Below are positions 8,670-17,722 of a stretch of 64,000 nt of DNA, piece by piece. The notes below the pieces were generated by a model. That model was not told the DNA's origin, did no database searches, and worked only from the letters and a program-made list of their open reading frames with translations. A program made the position numbers and the translations under genes. Origin of the DNA: Campylobacteraceae bacterium (GTDB taxonomy: Bacteria > Campylobacterota > Campylobacteria > Campylobacterales > Campylobacteraceae); the NCBI GenBank assembly GCA_012519705.1, contig JAAYPR010000012.1:42705-106704 (forward strand). The letters run 5' to 3'. Position 1 is the stretch's first letter. Every line of letters begins with the position of its first letter.

Positions 8670-9066
8670 AGTATTTTTAGATACAAATATCATTTTAGAT
8701 TTCGTTGATAGCGATAGAGTCACTCATGGAGCGGTAGTTTCTTTGTTTCAGAAGTTGTTTTATAGTCAAGCTGAAATTTATATTTGTGGGATTAGCATAG
8801 TGAATATTTTCTATATTTTAAGAAAAAATAAAAATCTTCAAAAAAGTTTTATAGACTTTATAGATATTTTATCAAAATCTGTAAATATAGTTAGTTTTAG
8901 TAGTATTGCCTTAAATTTAGCCATAAAAGATTATAGAAATTTAGATTTAGACTTGGAAGATTTACTCCAAGCTTACACCGCAATAGAAAATGGTTGTGGT
9001 GTTGTTTACACAAATGATACAAATTTCCCTGAAATAAACGGCATTGAAATTTTAAGTTGTAGATAG
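8650..9066 (+). CDS. PIN-domain ribonuclease toxin (PIN_3-type, VapC-like)
   Basis: This 138-residue PIN domain shows the first catalytic motif Val-Phe-Leu-Asp-Thr-Asn-Ile near the N terminus. The second conserved helix (Ser-Ile-Val-Asn-Ile-Phe-Tyr-Ile-Leu-Arg-Lys) carries Asn, as in the PIN_3 subgroup. The C-terminal acidic set is Asp-Leu-Glu-Asp-Leu-Leu-Gln-Ala and Tyr-Thr-Asn-Asp. PIN toxins cleave RNA with bound metal. The start at 8650 has gagacgag upstream; an ATG at 8659 would also fit. The gene overlaps the antitoxin gene and ends 41 bases before the right copy of the direct repeat. Confidence 0.85.
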   Translation: MLDMENKVFLDTNIILDFVDSDRVTHGAVVSLFQKLFYSQAEIYICGISIVNIFYILRKNKNLQKSFIDFIDILSKSVNIVSFSSIALNLAIKDYRNLDLDLEDLLQAYTAIENGCGVVYTNDTNFPEINGIEILSCR

Positions 9067-9106
9067 TAGTTGTGGTTTAAAGCCCTTTTATAAATAGAAG
9101 CACCCT

Positions 9107-9152
9107 TATTGTTAAGTTATTTACTAAAACCAACTAAAATTTAACCAAATTT
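9107..9152. repeat. Direct repeat, right copy, flanking the toxin-antitoxin module
   Basis: This is the partner of 8309-8354, with 42 of 46 bases identical (tattgttaagttatttact...). It lies in the space between the toxin gene and rnr. Confidence 0.8.
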
Positions 9153-9214
9153 GATAATTTATAAATTTTAAAAACAACTTATTAAATTCAAAAATTCATT
9201 CAAAAGGTCTTATT

Positions 9215-11149
9215 TTGAAACTATTTTTAGAACAACTACTTAATGGCATAGATAAAAACTCCCTTAACTCAAAACAAAAAGAACTACTAAGAAACATGGA
9301 GATGCTAGGCTCAATCGGACTATATAGAAAACAGTATTTTTTAAATGATGGCTTTATTTGCGGGAAACTTGATATTTCCATGAAAGGAACCGGTTATATC
9401 ACAGCTTTTAACCCTAAATTTCCAAAAGATCTTCTAGTCGAACCAAGCGATATAAACGCTGCTAAGCAAGGCGACATCGTCCTAGCTAGAGTTACAAGAA
9501 ATAAAAAAGATAGACAAAAAGCAAAAGTTATGATGGTGCTTCAGCCATCCTTTGCAACAAGCGTTGTTTACACGAAAAAAATCGGTAAAGAGATAGTTGG
9601 CATAAACGTAAAAAGCGGGTTATCAACTGTTTTAAGAGCCACTCAAAAATCCCTAAAAACCCTACCTTTAGGCACTCTTTTAAAGATAGATAATCAAAAA
9701 GATGAGATAGTTGAAATTTTAGGAAGCATTTATGATAACAGTGTTGATGAGAAAATCTCACTTGCACTTTATAATAAAAACGATGAGTTTAGCGGGGCGT
9801 GTGAAGAAGAGGCGAAAAGCTTTGGCGATGCGGTCGATAAGGCTATGTATCCAAACAGAGTTGATTTAACTCACTTAAATTTCTGCACCATCGACCCAGT
9901 CGATGCTAAAGACTTTGACGATGCTATCTATTACGATAGTAAAAATAGAGAACTTTTTGTGGCGATTGCCGATGTAAGCGAGTATGTTTCACCTTACTCA
10001 GCTATAGATAAAGAGGCTAAATTTAGGGGATTTTCTATCTACTTTCCACACAGAAGTGTGCCGATGCTTCCTAGAAATTTAAGTGAAAATATCTGCTCAC
10101 TAAAGCCTGATTTGGATAGGCTCTCGTTTTGCTTTAAAATAACTTTAGATGAAGACTTAAACGTCAAAAAAGAAGAGCTTTTTAAAGCCATCATTCGCTC
10201 ACGAAAACGCTTTAACTATGACGAAGTTGATGAGATTATCAAAACCAAAAAATACGATGGTGACAAAGAGATAGAAGAGATGATTTTATCACTTTACAGC
10301 CTAACTACAAAGCTTCGCCAAGCTAGACTTAAAAAAGGGTTTGATTTTCATACAAAAGAGCTAAGAATGGTTTTAGATGATGAAGGAAACTTAAAAAGCA
10401 CTCGCTTTGAGATGTCTACGCCATCTCACGATCTGATAGAAGACTGTATGCTTTTAGCCAACCAAGCCGCAGCTAAAAGGATAGAAAAAGGGGTTTTTAG
10501 AAACCATGCGGCGGCGGATTATAGAAAGATAGAGTATTTAGTAGATGATTTAGCGGCACTTGGGATTGAAGTTAAATTTGATAAAAACTTAGTTAAAATG
10601 GTTGCAAACATCCAGGGCATAGCTGATGAGATGGGCATAAGAGAAGAAGTTGATAAACTCATCATAAAAGCTCAAAAAAGAGCCGAGTACTCGCCATATC
10701 CTGAAGGACACTTTGGGCTTGGCTTTGATGACTATACTCACTTTACAAGTCCTATTAGGCGTTATACAGATCTCATTTTACACAGGCTTTTAAAGGCAGA
10801 TATGGAAGGCGATGAGAAGCTTTTTAACTACCTACTTTTAAACATAGATGACACCTGTCAGAGTTTAAACGTGTTAGAGCGTGAGGCCGATAAGGTAGCG
10901 TATGACTTTATGGATAGGAAATTTGCAAGATGGGCGGCAAAACATATCGGCGAAAACTTTGTCTGCTATATAGATGAGAACTTAAACATAACAACGGCAA
11001 AACTTGATGATACGCTAAAAGGGGCTAGAGTTTACATCATAAATAACTTCACAGATGATGTTTTAACAAGGGTTTTAGTTCAAATTTTAGAAGCTGATAT
11101 CGTAAGTGGTAAAATAATGGGAAGAGTGGTTAAAAAGCTAGATGTATAA
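9215..11149 (+). CDS. rnr: Ribonuclease R family 3'-5' exoribonuclease
   Basis: This 644-residue RNase II/R family protein starts at TTG. Cold-shock-like domains occupy about residues 60-200. The RNB catalytic domain begins near residue 225 with Ile-Asp-Pro-Val-Asp-Ala-Lys-Asp-Phe-Asp-Asp-Ala, whose Asp residues bind Mg. Further RNB motifs are Phe-Pro-His-Arg-Ser-Val-Pro-Met-Leu-Pro and Thr-Ser-Pro-Ile-Arg-Arg-Tyr-Thr-Asp-Leu. It is shorter than the 800-residue enterobacterial enzyme, as is usual in Helicobacter and Campylobacter, and the C-terminal S1 part is reduced. The enzyme degrades structured RNA. It overlaps holA by 8 bases. Confidence 0.93.
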   Translation: MKLFLEQLLNGIDKNSLNSKQKELLRNMEMLGSIGLYRKQYFLNDGFICGKLDISMKGTGYITAFNPKFPKDLLVEPSDINAAKQGDIVLARVTRNKKDRQKAKVMMVLQPSFATSVVYTKKIGKEIVGINVKSGLSTVLRATQKSLKTLPLGTLLKIDNQKDEIVEILGSIYDNSVDEKISLALYNKNDEFSGACEEEAKSFGDAVDKAMYPNRVDLTHLNFCTIDPVDAKDFDDAIYYDSKNRELFVAIADVSEYVSPYSAIDKEAKFRGFSIYFPHRSVPMLPRNLSENICSLKPDLDRLSFCFKITLDEDLNVKKEELFKAIIRSRKRFNYDEVDEIIKTKKYDGDKEIEEMILSLYSLTTKLRQARLKKGFDFHTKELRMVLDDEGNLKSTRFEMSTPSHDLIEDCMLLANQAAAKRIEKGVFRNHAAADYRKIEYLVDDLAALGIEVKFDKNLVKMVANIQGIADEMGIREEVDKLIIKAQKRAEYSPYPEGHFGLGFDDYTHFTSPIRRYTDLILHRLLKADMEGDEKLFNYLLLNIDDTCQSLNVLEREADKVAYDFMDRKFARWAAKHIGENFVCYIDENLNITTAKLDDTLKGARVYIINNFTDDVLTRVLVQILEADIVSGKIMGRVVKKLDV

Positions 11150-12122
11150 AAGAGAGTTAGATAGTTTAATCGGCGTTAGAAAGGTTCCAAATTTCATACT
11201 TCTAAGAAGTAGCGATGAGTTTTTGAACCGCTTTTATAGCAGGCAAATTCTGCACCTTTGGGGAAGTGATAACATCTATAATGCTTTTTTTGATGAGTAT
11301 GAGTTTGAGAGTTTAAGTGCATTTTTAGAGCCATCACTTTTTGGGGATAAAAATATAGTTTATATAAAAACTAATAAATTTGGCTCTACAAAAGAGATAA
11401 AAGAGCTTATAGCAAAGTGCAAAAGAGATAAAAATAACTTTTTATTATATGAGTTTATAGAGGATGGAAATGCTATAAATCAAAGCTTTATAAACGCTTT
11501 TGAGGGAAACTTTGCTAGACTTTTTAGTCCAAACACTCACACCGAAGCCTTGCAACTTCTAAATCAAATTTGCTTGATGATGGGGCTTAGACCAAATAAC
11601 TTAGCACTTTTAGAAATTTACAAAATCCACAACTCAAACTTAAGCCTAACAGTAGCAGAGCTTGAGAAATTTAAGAGTTTAGGTTATGAGTTAAATATAG
11701 ACAGTGTTAAAAAGCATGTTTTTGGGCTAAGCGAGGTTAGTTTTGAAGAGATATTTGAAAAAATCATAAATTTACAAGACTTTAGAGATGAGTTTTACAC
11801 TTACATCCAGAGTGGCTCATACAACGAAAACGAGCTTATAAGCTACCTTTACTCGGCTATTTTTAGGATTTTTAGCGTTCACTCATATATAAAAATAAAT
11901 GGCAAATTTGATCTACGTGAGATACTTGGCTATTTACCGCCAAAAGATGTGGGGGAAAAACTAAAAACTCAAGCTCTTAAATTTAGCACCAATCAGTTTA
12001 AAAATATGTTTATCTGTCTAAATGAGATAGAGTATGAGTTAAAAACAAAAAGCGGTGGTGACAAAACTCATTTTATGCTTTCAGGACTTTTAGAGTTTCA
12101 AAGAGTGATATCAAAAAGATAA
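11142..12122 (+). CDS. holA: DNA polymerase III subunit delta
   Basis: This 326-residue protein has the HolA layout of this lineage: an N-terminal part with Phe-Ile-Leu-Leu-Arg-Ser-Ser-Asp-Glu-Phe, the segment Glu-Pro-Ser-Leu-Phe-Gly-Asp-Lys-Asn-Ile-Val-Tyr-Ile, and an all-helical C-terminal collar region. Delta opens the beta clamp within the clamp loader. It overlaps rnr by 8 bases, so the two are translated together. The sequence is divergent from the E. coli protein; the call relies on overall pattern and the rnr neighbour known in epsilonproteobacteria. A repeat island follows it. Confidence 0.85.
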   Translation: MYKRELDSLIGVRKVPNFILLRSSDEFLNRFYSRQILHLWGSDNIYNAFFDEYEFESLSAFLEPSLFGDKNIVYIKTNKFGSTKEIKELIAKCKRDKNNFLLYEFIEDGNAINQSFINAFEGNFARLFSPNTHTEALQLLNQICLMMGLRPNNLALLEIYKIHNSNLSLTVAELEKFKSLGYELNIDSVKKHVFGLSEVSFEEIFEKIINLQDFRDEFYTYIQSGSYNENELISYLYSAIFRIFSVHSYIKINGKFDLREILGYLPPKDVGEKLKTQALKFSTNQFKNMFICLNEIEYELKTKSGGDKTHFMLSGLLEFQRVISKR

Positions 12123-12185
12123 ATTTATTTTATAATTGTCATTATGGAAAGCTTGCTATGAAAAACACTTTAAACCACTAACATC

Positions 12186-12407
12186 GTCATTGCGAGTTTG
12201 TGAAACAAACGAAGCGTCTGCAGCGAAGCGTCTCGGCAGTTACGAGCGTAGCGAAGTAAAATCCATCAAATAAAATCATAAAGAATTTATAAGATTTCAA
12301 CTTAAGTAAATTCCTATCTATAAATTTGCAAAAGAAAAAATCTTAAATTTACTTTAAAATTTTTAAAACTGGATTGCCACGATTTTCTACGAAAATCTCG
12401 CAATGAC
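12186..12407. repeat. Dispersed inverted-repeat element (about 222 bp)
   Basis: It starts with gtcattgcgag and ends with its inverted form ctcgcaatgac. Inside the left arm is an extra segment (gtctgcagcgaagcg, tcggcagttacgag) also found at 12550 and 53712. The AT-rich core (ctataaatttgcaaaa) is shared with the next copy at 12550-12758. The 792-base gap between holA and rpsF contains these two elements and no credible gene. Confidence 0.85.
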
Positions 12408-12549
12408 GAGGTTAGTGGATATGTTATTATAAGAAATTTATAAAACCAAATAAAACCAAATTTTCTAAAATAAAATCTTAAACCTAAATTTACCAAAACT
12501 ACCAGAGTCGTCATTTAAAAAGCAAAACAACACCAAATCCACCAGAGTC

Positions 12550-12758
12550 GTCATTGCGAGTTTGTGAAACAAACGAAGCGTCTCGACAGTTACGAGCGTA
12601 GCGAAGTAAAATCCATTAAGTGAAACTTTAAAAAAGTTATAAGATTTTTATTTAAGTAAATTCTCATCTATAAATTTGCAAAATAAAAAACCTTAAATTT
12701 AACTCAAAACTTTATTTAAATGGATTGCCACGATTTTCTACGGAAATCTCGCAATGAC
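12550..12758. repeat. Dispersed inverted-repeat element (about 209 bp)
   Basis: This is a second copy beside 12186-12407, with the same end sequences and the same core order. A fragment taccaaaactaccagagtcg precedes it at about 12488-12511 and recurs before the element at 50937. Confidence 0.85.
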
Positions 12759-12863
12759 GTGTATAGTAAAGCACAGATGTAAACAATGTAAAAACTACAC
12801 CACAAAAGCAAGCTTTAAGCAAAATTATAGTAATATCATCGTTTGCTTTTATGCAAAATCCTT

Positions 12864-12892
12864 GCTTGTGTCCTAAATTTAGTGACATAAGC
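12864..12892 (+). promoter_or_regulatory. Leader hairpin upstream of rpsF
   Basis: The arms gcttgtgtc and gacataagc pair over 9 positions (one G-T) and enclose ctaaatttag, which is itself self-complementary. It ends 22 bases before the rpsF ATG. S6/S18 operons often carry autoregulatory leaders, but the known S6:S18 motif could not be confirmed here. A possible -10 (tatagt) lies at 12826-12831. Confidence 0.4.
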
Positions 12893-12914
12893 TAGAAAAC
12901 CACAAGGAGATTCA

Positions 12915-13328
12915 ATGAAACATTACGAGGTACTTTTCATCTTAAAGCCAACGCTTACAGAAGATGAGATAAAAACAGGCGTTGATTTCGTTAAAGAAGT
13001 CATTACAAAAAATGGAGGCGAAGTAGCTTCTGTTATCGAAATGGGTGCAAGAAAACTAGCATATCCTATCAAAAAATTTGAAAGAGGAATATACTATGTT
13101 ATTTACTTCACAGCACCAACACAACTAATTGAAGAACTAGTTAGAAACATTAGATATAATGAAAATATCATTAGATTCCTAACAGTTAAATATGAAAATA
13201 AAAAAGAAATTGCAGCTTGGGAAAAACTAAGCAAGGGCATCAAATTCTCACCAGCTAAAAAAGAGAGACGCCCAAGAAGACCAAGAGAAGAAGCAACAGA
13301 GCAAACCGAAGAAGAATCAGAAGAATAA
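12915..13328 (+). CDS. rpsF: 30S ribosomal protein S6
   Basis: This 137-residue protein begins Met-Lys-His-Tyr-Glu-Val-Leu-Phe-Ile, the S6 ferredoxin-like fold, with the characteristic [10 protein letters not shown]. The C-terminal tail after residue 110 is Arg-rich and then Glu-rich, longer than in E. coli but common in this group. S6 binds S18 on the 30S platform. An aaggag site lies upstream. It heads the operon rpsF-ssb-rpsR, with an 11-base gap to ssb. Confidence 0.97.
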   Translation: MKHYEVLFILKPTLTEDEIKTGVDFVKEVITKNGGEVASVIEMGARKLAYPIKKFERGIYYVIYFTAPTQLIEELVRNIRYNENIIRFLTVKYENKKEIAAWEKLSKGIKFSPAKKERRPRRPREEATEQTEEESEE

Positions 13329-13339
13329 AAGGATAAGCG

Positions 13340-13963
13340 ATGTTTAACAAAGTAATATTAGTCGGCAACTTAACAAGAGATATAGAGTTGAGATATCTCG
13401 GAAGTGGCTCAGCTTTGGCAAATACAGCGATAGCAACAAATAGACGCTTTACTGTAAATGGCGAGAAAAAAGAGGAAGTTTGCTTTATAGATATTACTTT
13501 TTGGGGAAGAACCGCAGAAATCGCGAACCAATACCTTAAAAAAGGTAGCAAAGTGCTTATAGAAGGAAGGCTTAAATTTGACCAGTGGCAAGACCAAAAT
13601 GGACAAAACCGCTCAAAGCATAGCGTAACAGTTGAAACTATGCAGATGCTAGGCGAAGCTACTCAAGGCGGAATGCAAGGTGGTGGAATGGGACAGAGTA
13701 GAAATTTCCAGTCTAACCAAAGCCAGCAAAACTACAACCAACAAAGCTATGGCGGAAATAGTTACGGTAGCAACAGCTATGGCGGAGATAGTAGCTATGG
13801 TAGCAGTGCTAATTATGGTGGAAGCAACCAAGGTTATAGCCAACAACAAAAGTCAAATTTTCAAGATAACTACGACAACTACAGCGACTACGATGGATAT
13901 AATGAAGAAATTCCAGAAATTGATGTAGATGCTGATATGAACGACGAAGAGTTGCCGTTTTAA
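13340..13963 (+). CDS. ssb: Single-stranded DNA-binding protein
   Basis: This is a protein of 207 residues. The OB fold (about 1-110) begins [11 protein letters not shown]. A long low-complexity linker rich in Gly, Ser, Gln, Asn and Tyr (about 113-190) follows. The acidic tip Asp-Met-Asn-Asp-Glu-Glu-Leu-Pro-Phe is the conserved partner-binding tail. SSB coats single-stranded DNA in replication, repair and transformation. It sits between rpsF and rpsR, a placement conserved widely in bacteria. Confidence 0.97.
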   Translation: MFNKVILVGNLTRDIELRYLGSGSALANTAIATNRRFTVNGEKKEEVCFIDITFWGRTAEIANQYLKKGSKVLIEGRLKFDQWQDQNGQNRSKHSVTVETMQMLGEATQGGMQGGGMGQSRNFQSNQSQQNYNQQSYGGNSYGSNSYGGDSSYGSSANYGGSNQGYSQQQKSNFQDNYDNYSDYDGYNEEIPEIDVDADMNDEELPF

Positions 13964-13977
13964 GAAAGGAAATTAAT

Positions 13978-14238
13978 ATGTCAGAAAAAAGAAAATACGC
14001 AAGAAAATATTGTAGATACACAGAAGCAAAGATTGAGTTTATAGATTATAAAGATACAACTCTTTTAAAATACTGCCTATCAGAGCGTTTTAAAATTATG
14101 CCAAGACGCCTAACAGGAACTTCAAAAAAATATCAAGAGATGGTTGAAAAAGCTATCAAAAGAGCAAGACACGCAGCTCTTATACCATACGTGGTAGATA
14201 GAGATGATGTGGTTGCAAATCCATTTGAAATTCTATAA
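13978..14238 (+). CDS. rpsR: 30S ribosomal protein S18
   Basis: This is a protein of 86 residues. It contains the S18 pattern [22 protein letters not shown] and the basic end [13 protein letters not shown]. It is the last gene of the rpsF-ssb-rpsR operon, 14 bases after ssb with aaagga before the ATG, and a strong terminator follows. Confidence 0.97.
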   Translation: MSEKRKYARKYCRYTEAKIEFIDYKDTTLLKYCLSERFKIMPRRLTGTSKKYQEMVEKAIKRARHAALIPYVVDRDDVVANPFEIL

Positions 14239-14254
14239 TTCTAAGGATGTTATT

Positions 14255-14289
14255 AAATTCTATAAAACAAGCTCTGTTTTATAGAATTT
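14255..14289 (+). terminator. Terminator of the rpsF-ssb-rpsR operon
   Basis: A 14-bp perfect stem (aaattctataaaac / gttttatagaattt) with a 7-base loop is followed by T residues. Confidence 0.85.
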
Positions 14290-14369
14290 TCTTATTTCAA
14301 AACGTTACCATATGAAAACTTTTTTTAAGTATCATATGATGATTTAAATTTTTTACAAAGGACTTATGA

Positions 14370-15392
<1,023 letters not shown>

Positions 15393-15394
15393 TC

Positions 15395-16588
15395 TTGGCA
15401 AAAACTACCAAAAAAAAAGTAGCAAAAAGCAGTAGTGCAAAAGCTACTAAAAGAAAACCTAGACAATCCAAAAAGAGCGGAACTCTAAAAGAGAGGCTCC
15501 GCTCTTTTAAAATCCTACTTTTAATAACCCTTTGCTTCAGTGCTGGATTTTTATCCTACGGCGTGCTTGACAACATCTTTAGTGAAGAAAAAATAGAACT
15601 TACTAAAATTGAATCCAAAAAAGAGATTAAAAAAGATATTAAAAAAGAACCCGCCCCTATAGAAGAAAAAACTAGAACAATAAAAGAAGAAATGATTTCA
15701 ATAGATGATTTATTAAGCAAAAAAATAACTGAATCTATAGAGGAAAAACTACTTATCTTAGAAGAGAATTTAACACTTTTACCAGATGAGAAAGTCACAC
15801 TTAAAGAAGAAGAGAATTTAACAGAAGAGATTGCTGTTTTTAAGCAAGACGAGAGTGTGTTGTTTAAAGAGAGCTATCTTTTTAAAGATGATTTTTCTCT
15901 TAAAGATGGAGTTTTCAAAAAGGGCTTAATTAAAGGCGAAAAGCCAAAATTAGCTATTATAATCGATGATGTCTATAAAAAAAGTGATTTAAGAAATATA
16001 AATAGCACAAATTTAAAGCTTACCCCGTCCATTTTTCCGCCTAGTAAAAGCACGCCAAACACCCAAAACTTAGCTAAATCAGCTAAGTTTTATATGATTC
16101 ATCTGCCTCTTGAGGCACAAAACTACAGCGACCGCCTAAGAGCTTTAAAAACTACAGATAACTACGCTACTATGGATAAATTTATAAAAGATATAAGAGT
16201 TAAATTTCCAGATGCTAGGTTTGTAAACAACCATACAGGCTCTAAATTTACAGCAGACGAAAAAGCTATGGAAAATCTCTACATTGCACTTGAAAGATAC
16301 GGTTTTATCTTTGTGGACTCTAAAACTATCGCCTCATCAAAAGCTAAAGAAGCTGCTAAAAAAAGCGGACATCGCTACATCACAAGAGATGTTTTTTTAG
16401 ATAATGAAAACAGCGTTAGAGCCGTAAAAACCCAGCTTCAAAAAGCTGTAAATATCGCTAAAGATAGAGGTTATGCTATCGCCATCGGGCATCCAAAAGA
16501 TGCTACTTTTAAAGCCTTAAAAGATAGCGATGAGATTTTAAAAGATGTTGAAGTTGTGTATTTGAAAGATATTTATGAGTATTATTGA
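15395..16588 (+). CDS. Divergent polysaccharide deacetylase family protein
   Basis: This is a protein of 397 residues that starts at TTG. A Lys-rich N terminus (1-35) leads to one membrane helix at about 36-58, then a charged Lys/Glu-rich linker to about residue 175, then the DUF610-type deacetylase fold. Visible motifs are Leu-Ala-Ile-Ile-Ile-Asp-Asp, Met-Ile-His-Leu-Pro-Leu-Glu-Ala, Asn-Asn-His-Thr-Gly-Ser and Ile-Gly-His-Pro-Lys. Members of this family are predicted periplasmic carbohydrate-active proteins anchored in the inner membrane. The precise substrate is unknown. It overlaps dprA by 14 bases. Confidence 0.85.
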   Translation: MAKTTKKKVAKSSSAKATKRKPRQSKKSGTLKERLRSFKILLLITLCFSAGFLSYGVLDNIFSEEKIELTKIESKKEIKKDIKKEPAPIEEKTRTIKEEMISIDDLLSKKITESIEEKLLILEENLTLLPDEKVTLKEEENLTEEIAVFKQDESVLFKESYLFKDDFSLKDGVFKKGLIKGEKPKLAIIIDDVYKKSDLRNINSTNLKLTPSIFPPSKSTPNTQNLAKSAKFYMIHLPLEAQNYSDRLRALKTTDNYATMDKFIKDIRVKFPDARFVNNHTGSKFTADEKAMENLYIALERYGFIFVDSKTIASSKAKEAAKKSGHRYITRDVFLDNENSVRAVKTQLQKAVNIAKDRGYAIAIGHPKDATFKALKDSDEILKDVEVVYLKDIYEYY

Positions 16589-17345
16589 TATAAGCGAGTT
16601 TGAGCCACTTCAAAGAGTAGAAAACCCTCCAAAAAAACTCTACTATAAGGGAAATTTAAAGCTTTTAGAAAAAAGAAAAGTCTCAATTGTTGGCTCTAGG
16701 AAAATGACAATTTATACAAAAAACTTAGTTTTAAGTTTGGCAAATGAGCTTAAAAAGAGGGATATATGCGTTGTAAGCGGATGTGCGATAGGAGTGGACG
16801 CGGCAGCTCATAAAGGGGCTTTTCCAAATACAATAGCTGTTTTTGGAAATGGGCTTGATGAAATTTATCCAAAAACAAACTCAAAACTTATAAATGACAT
16901 TTACGAAAACTCACTTGCTCTAAGCGAGTATGAACCAAGCCAAAAAGCCTGGGGACAGCAGTTTTTAGAGAGAAACCGCATAGTTGTGGGGCTGAGTGAA
17001 GCTTTAGTTGTAGCTCAGGCAGATTTAAGAAGCGGCTCACTTCAAAGTGCAAGACTTGCAAGCGAGATGGGAATCCCAGTTTTTGTGTTTCCTCACCGTA
17101 TAAATGAGAGCAGGGGAACTAACGAACTCTTAGCCAAAGGCAAGGCGAGTTTAATAGATAATATAGAAGAGTTTGCAAATAGTTTTGTCAGTTTTGATGA
17201 GATAAAAGTAGGCGATGAGTTTTTAGAGTTTGTGGAGAAAAACTCAAGTTTTGATGAAATTTGGGCTAAATTTGGGGATTTGGTTTATGAATACGAACTT
17301 GACGGTAGAATAGAAATTTTAGGAACAAAGGTTTTGGTTAAATGA
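16575..17345 (+). CDS. dprA: DNA-processing protein DprA
   Basis: This is a protein of 256 residues. The Rossmann-like core has Ile-Val-Gly-Ser-Arg-Lys, Ser-Gly-Cys-Ala-Ile-Gly-Val-Asp-Ala-Ala-Ala-His, Phe-Gly-Asn-Gly-Leu-Asp and Asn-Arg-Ile-Val-Val-Gly-Leu-Ser. It is shorter than DprA of many bacteria because the N-terminal SAM domain is reduced, as is usual in Campylobacter and Helicobacter. DprA loads RecA on incoming single-stranded DNA in natural transformation. It overlaps the genes on both sides, next to ruvX. Confidence 0.93.
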   Translation: MSIIDISEFEPLQRVENPPKKLYYKGNLKLLEKRKVSIVGSRKMTIYTKNLVLSLANELKKRDICVVSGCAIGVDAAAHKGAFPNTIAVFGNGLDEIYPKTNSKLINDIYENSLALSEYEPSQKAWGQQFLERNRIVVGLSEALVVAQADLRSGSLQSARLASEMGIPVFVFPHRINESRGTNELLAKGKASLIDNIEEFANSFVSFDEIKVGDEFLEFVEKNSSFDEIWAKFGDLVYEYELDGRIEILGTKVLVK

Positions 17346-17722
17346 TAGCTTCACTTGATATCGGACTTAAAAGAATTGGCATAGCTTTGGGCTATAAAAA
17401 CGGCGTTGTAGTGCCGATAGATGCGGTTTTAAGAAAAAACAGAAACCAAGCGGCTAGGGATGTAAAGCAAGTTTTGGATGAATATAAGGTAACAAAGCTA
17501 GTTGTTGGCGTTCCGCTTGATGGAAGTAGTGAAGGCGAGATGAAAAGAAGGGTGACCCATTTTGTCTCTCTTTTGGAATTTGATGGCGAAGTTGTTTATA
17601 TAGATGAGAGTTTTTCAAGTGTTGAAGCGAGTCATTTAGGCGTGGCAAATCAGCGTAAAAAAGATGGCAAACTTGATAGCCTTTCAGCGATGATAATTTT
17701 ACAAAGATATTTAGGGGTTTAA
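17342..17722 (+). CDS. ruvX: Putative pre-16S rRNA nuclease / Holliday junction resolvase YqgF
   Basis: This is a protein of 126 residues with an RNase H-like fold. The metal-binding pattern is Leu-Asp-Ile-Gly-Leu-Lys-Arg-Ile-Gly-Ile-Ala, Asp-Glu-Ser-Phe-Ser-Ser-Val-Glu-Ala and Lys-Leu-Asp-Ser-Leu-Ser-Ala. YqgF family members mature the 5' end of 16S rRNA in E. coli and were earlier proposed as resolvases. The start overlaps the dprA stop by 4 bases. Its stop overlaps the end of queA on the other strand. Confidence 0.93.
   Translation: MIASLDIGLKRIGIALGYKNGVVVPIDAVLRKNRNQAARDVKQVLDEYKVTKLVVGVPLDGSSEGEMKRRVTHFVSLLEFDGEVVYIDESFSSVEASHLGVANQRKKDGKLDSLSAMIILQRYLGV

Noticed and set aside
13680..13928. 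An 82-codon open frame inside ssb
   Set aside because: It is the out-of-frame reading of the low-complexity Gly/Ser/Gln linker of ssb and has no start site of its own.
14312..14335. An inverted catatga/tcatatg pair upstream of ilvC as an operator
   Set aside because: The arms are only 7 bases and the sequence around is AT-rich. It is not distinctive enough to call a regulator site.
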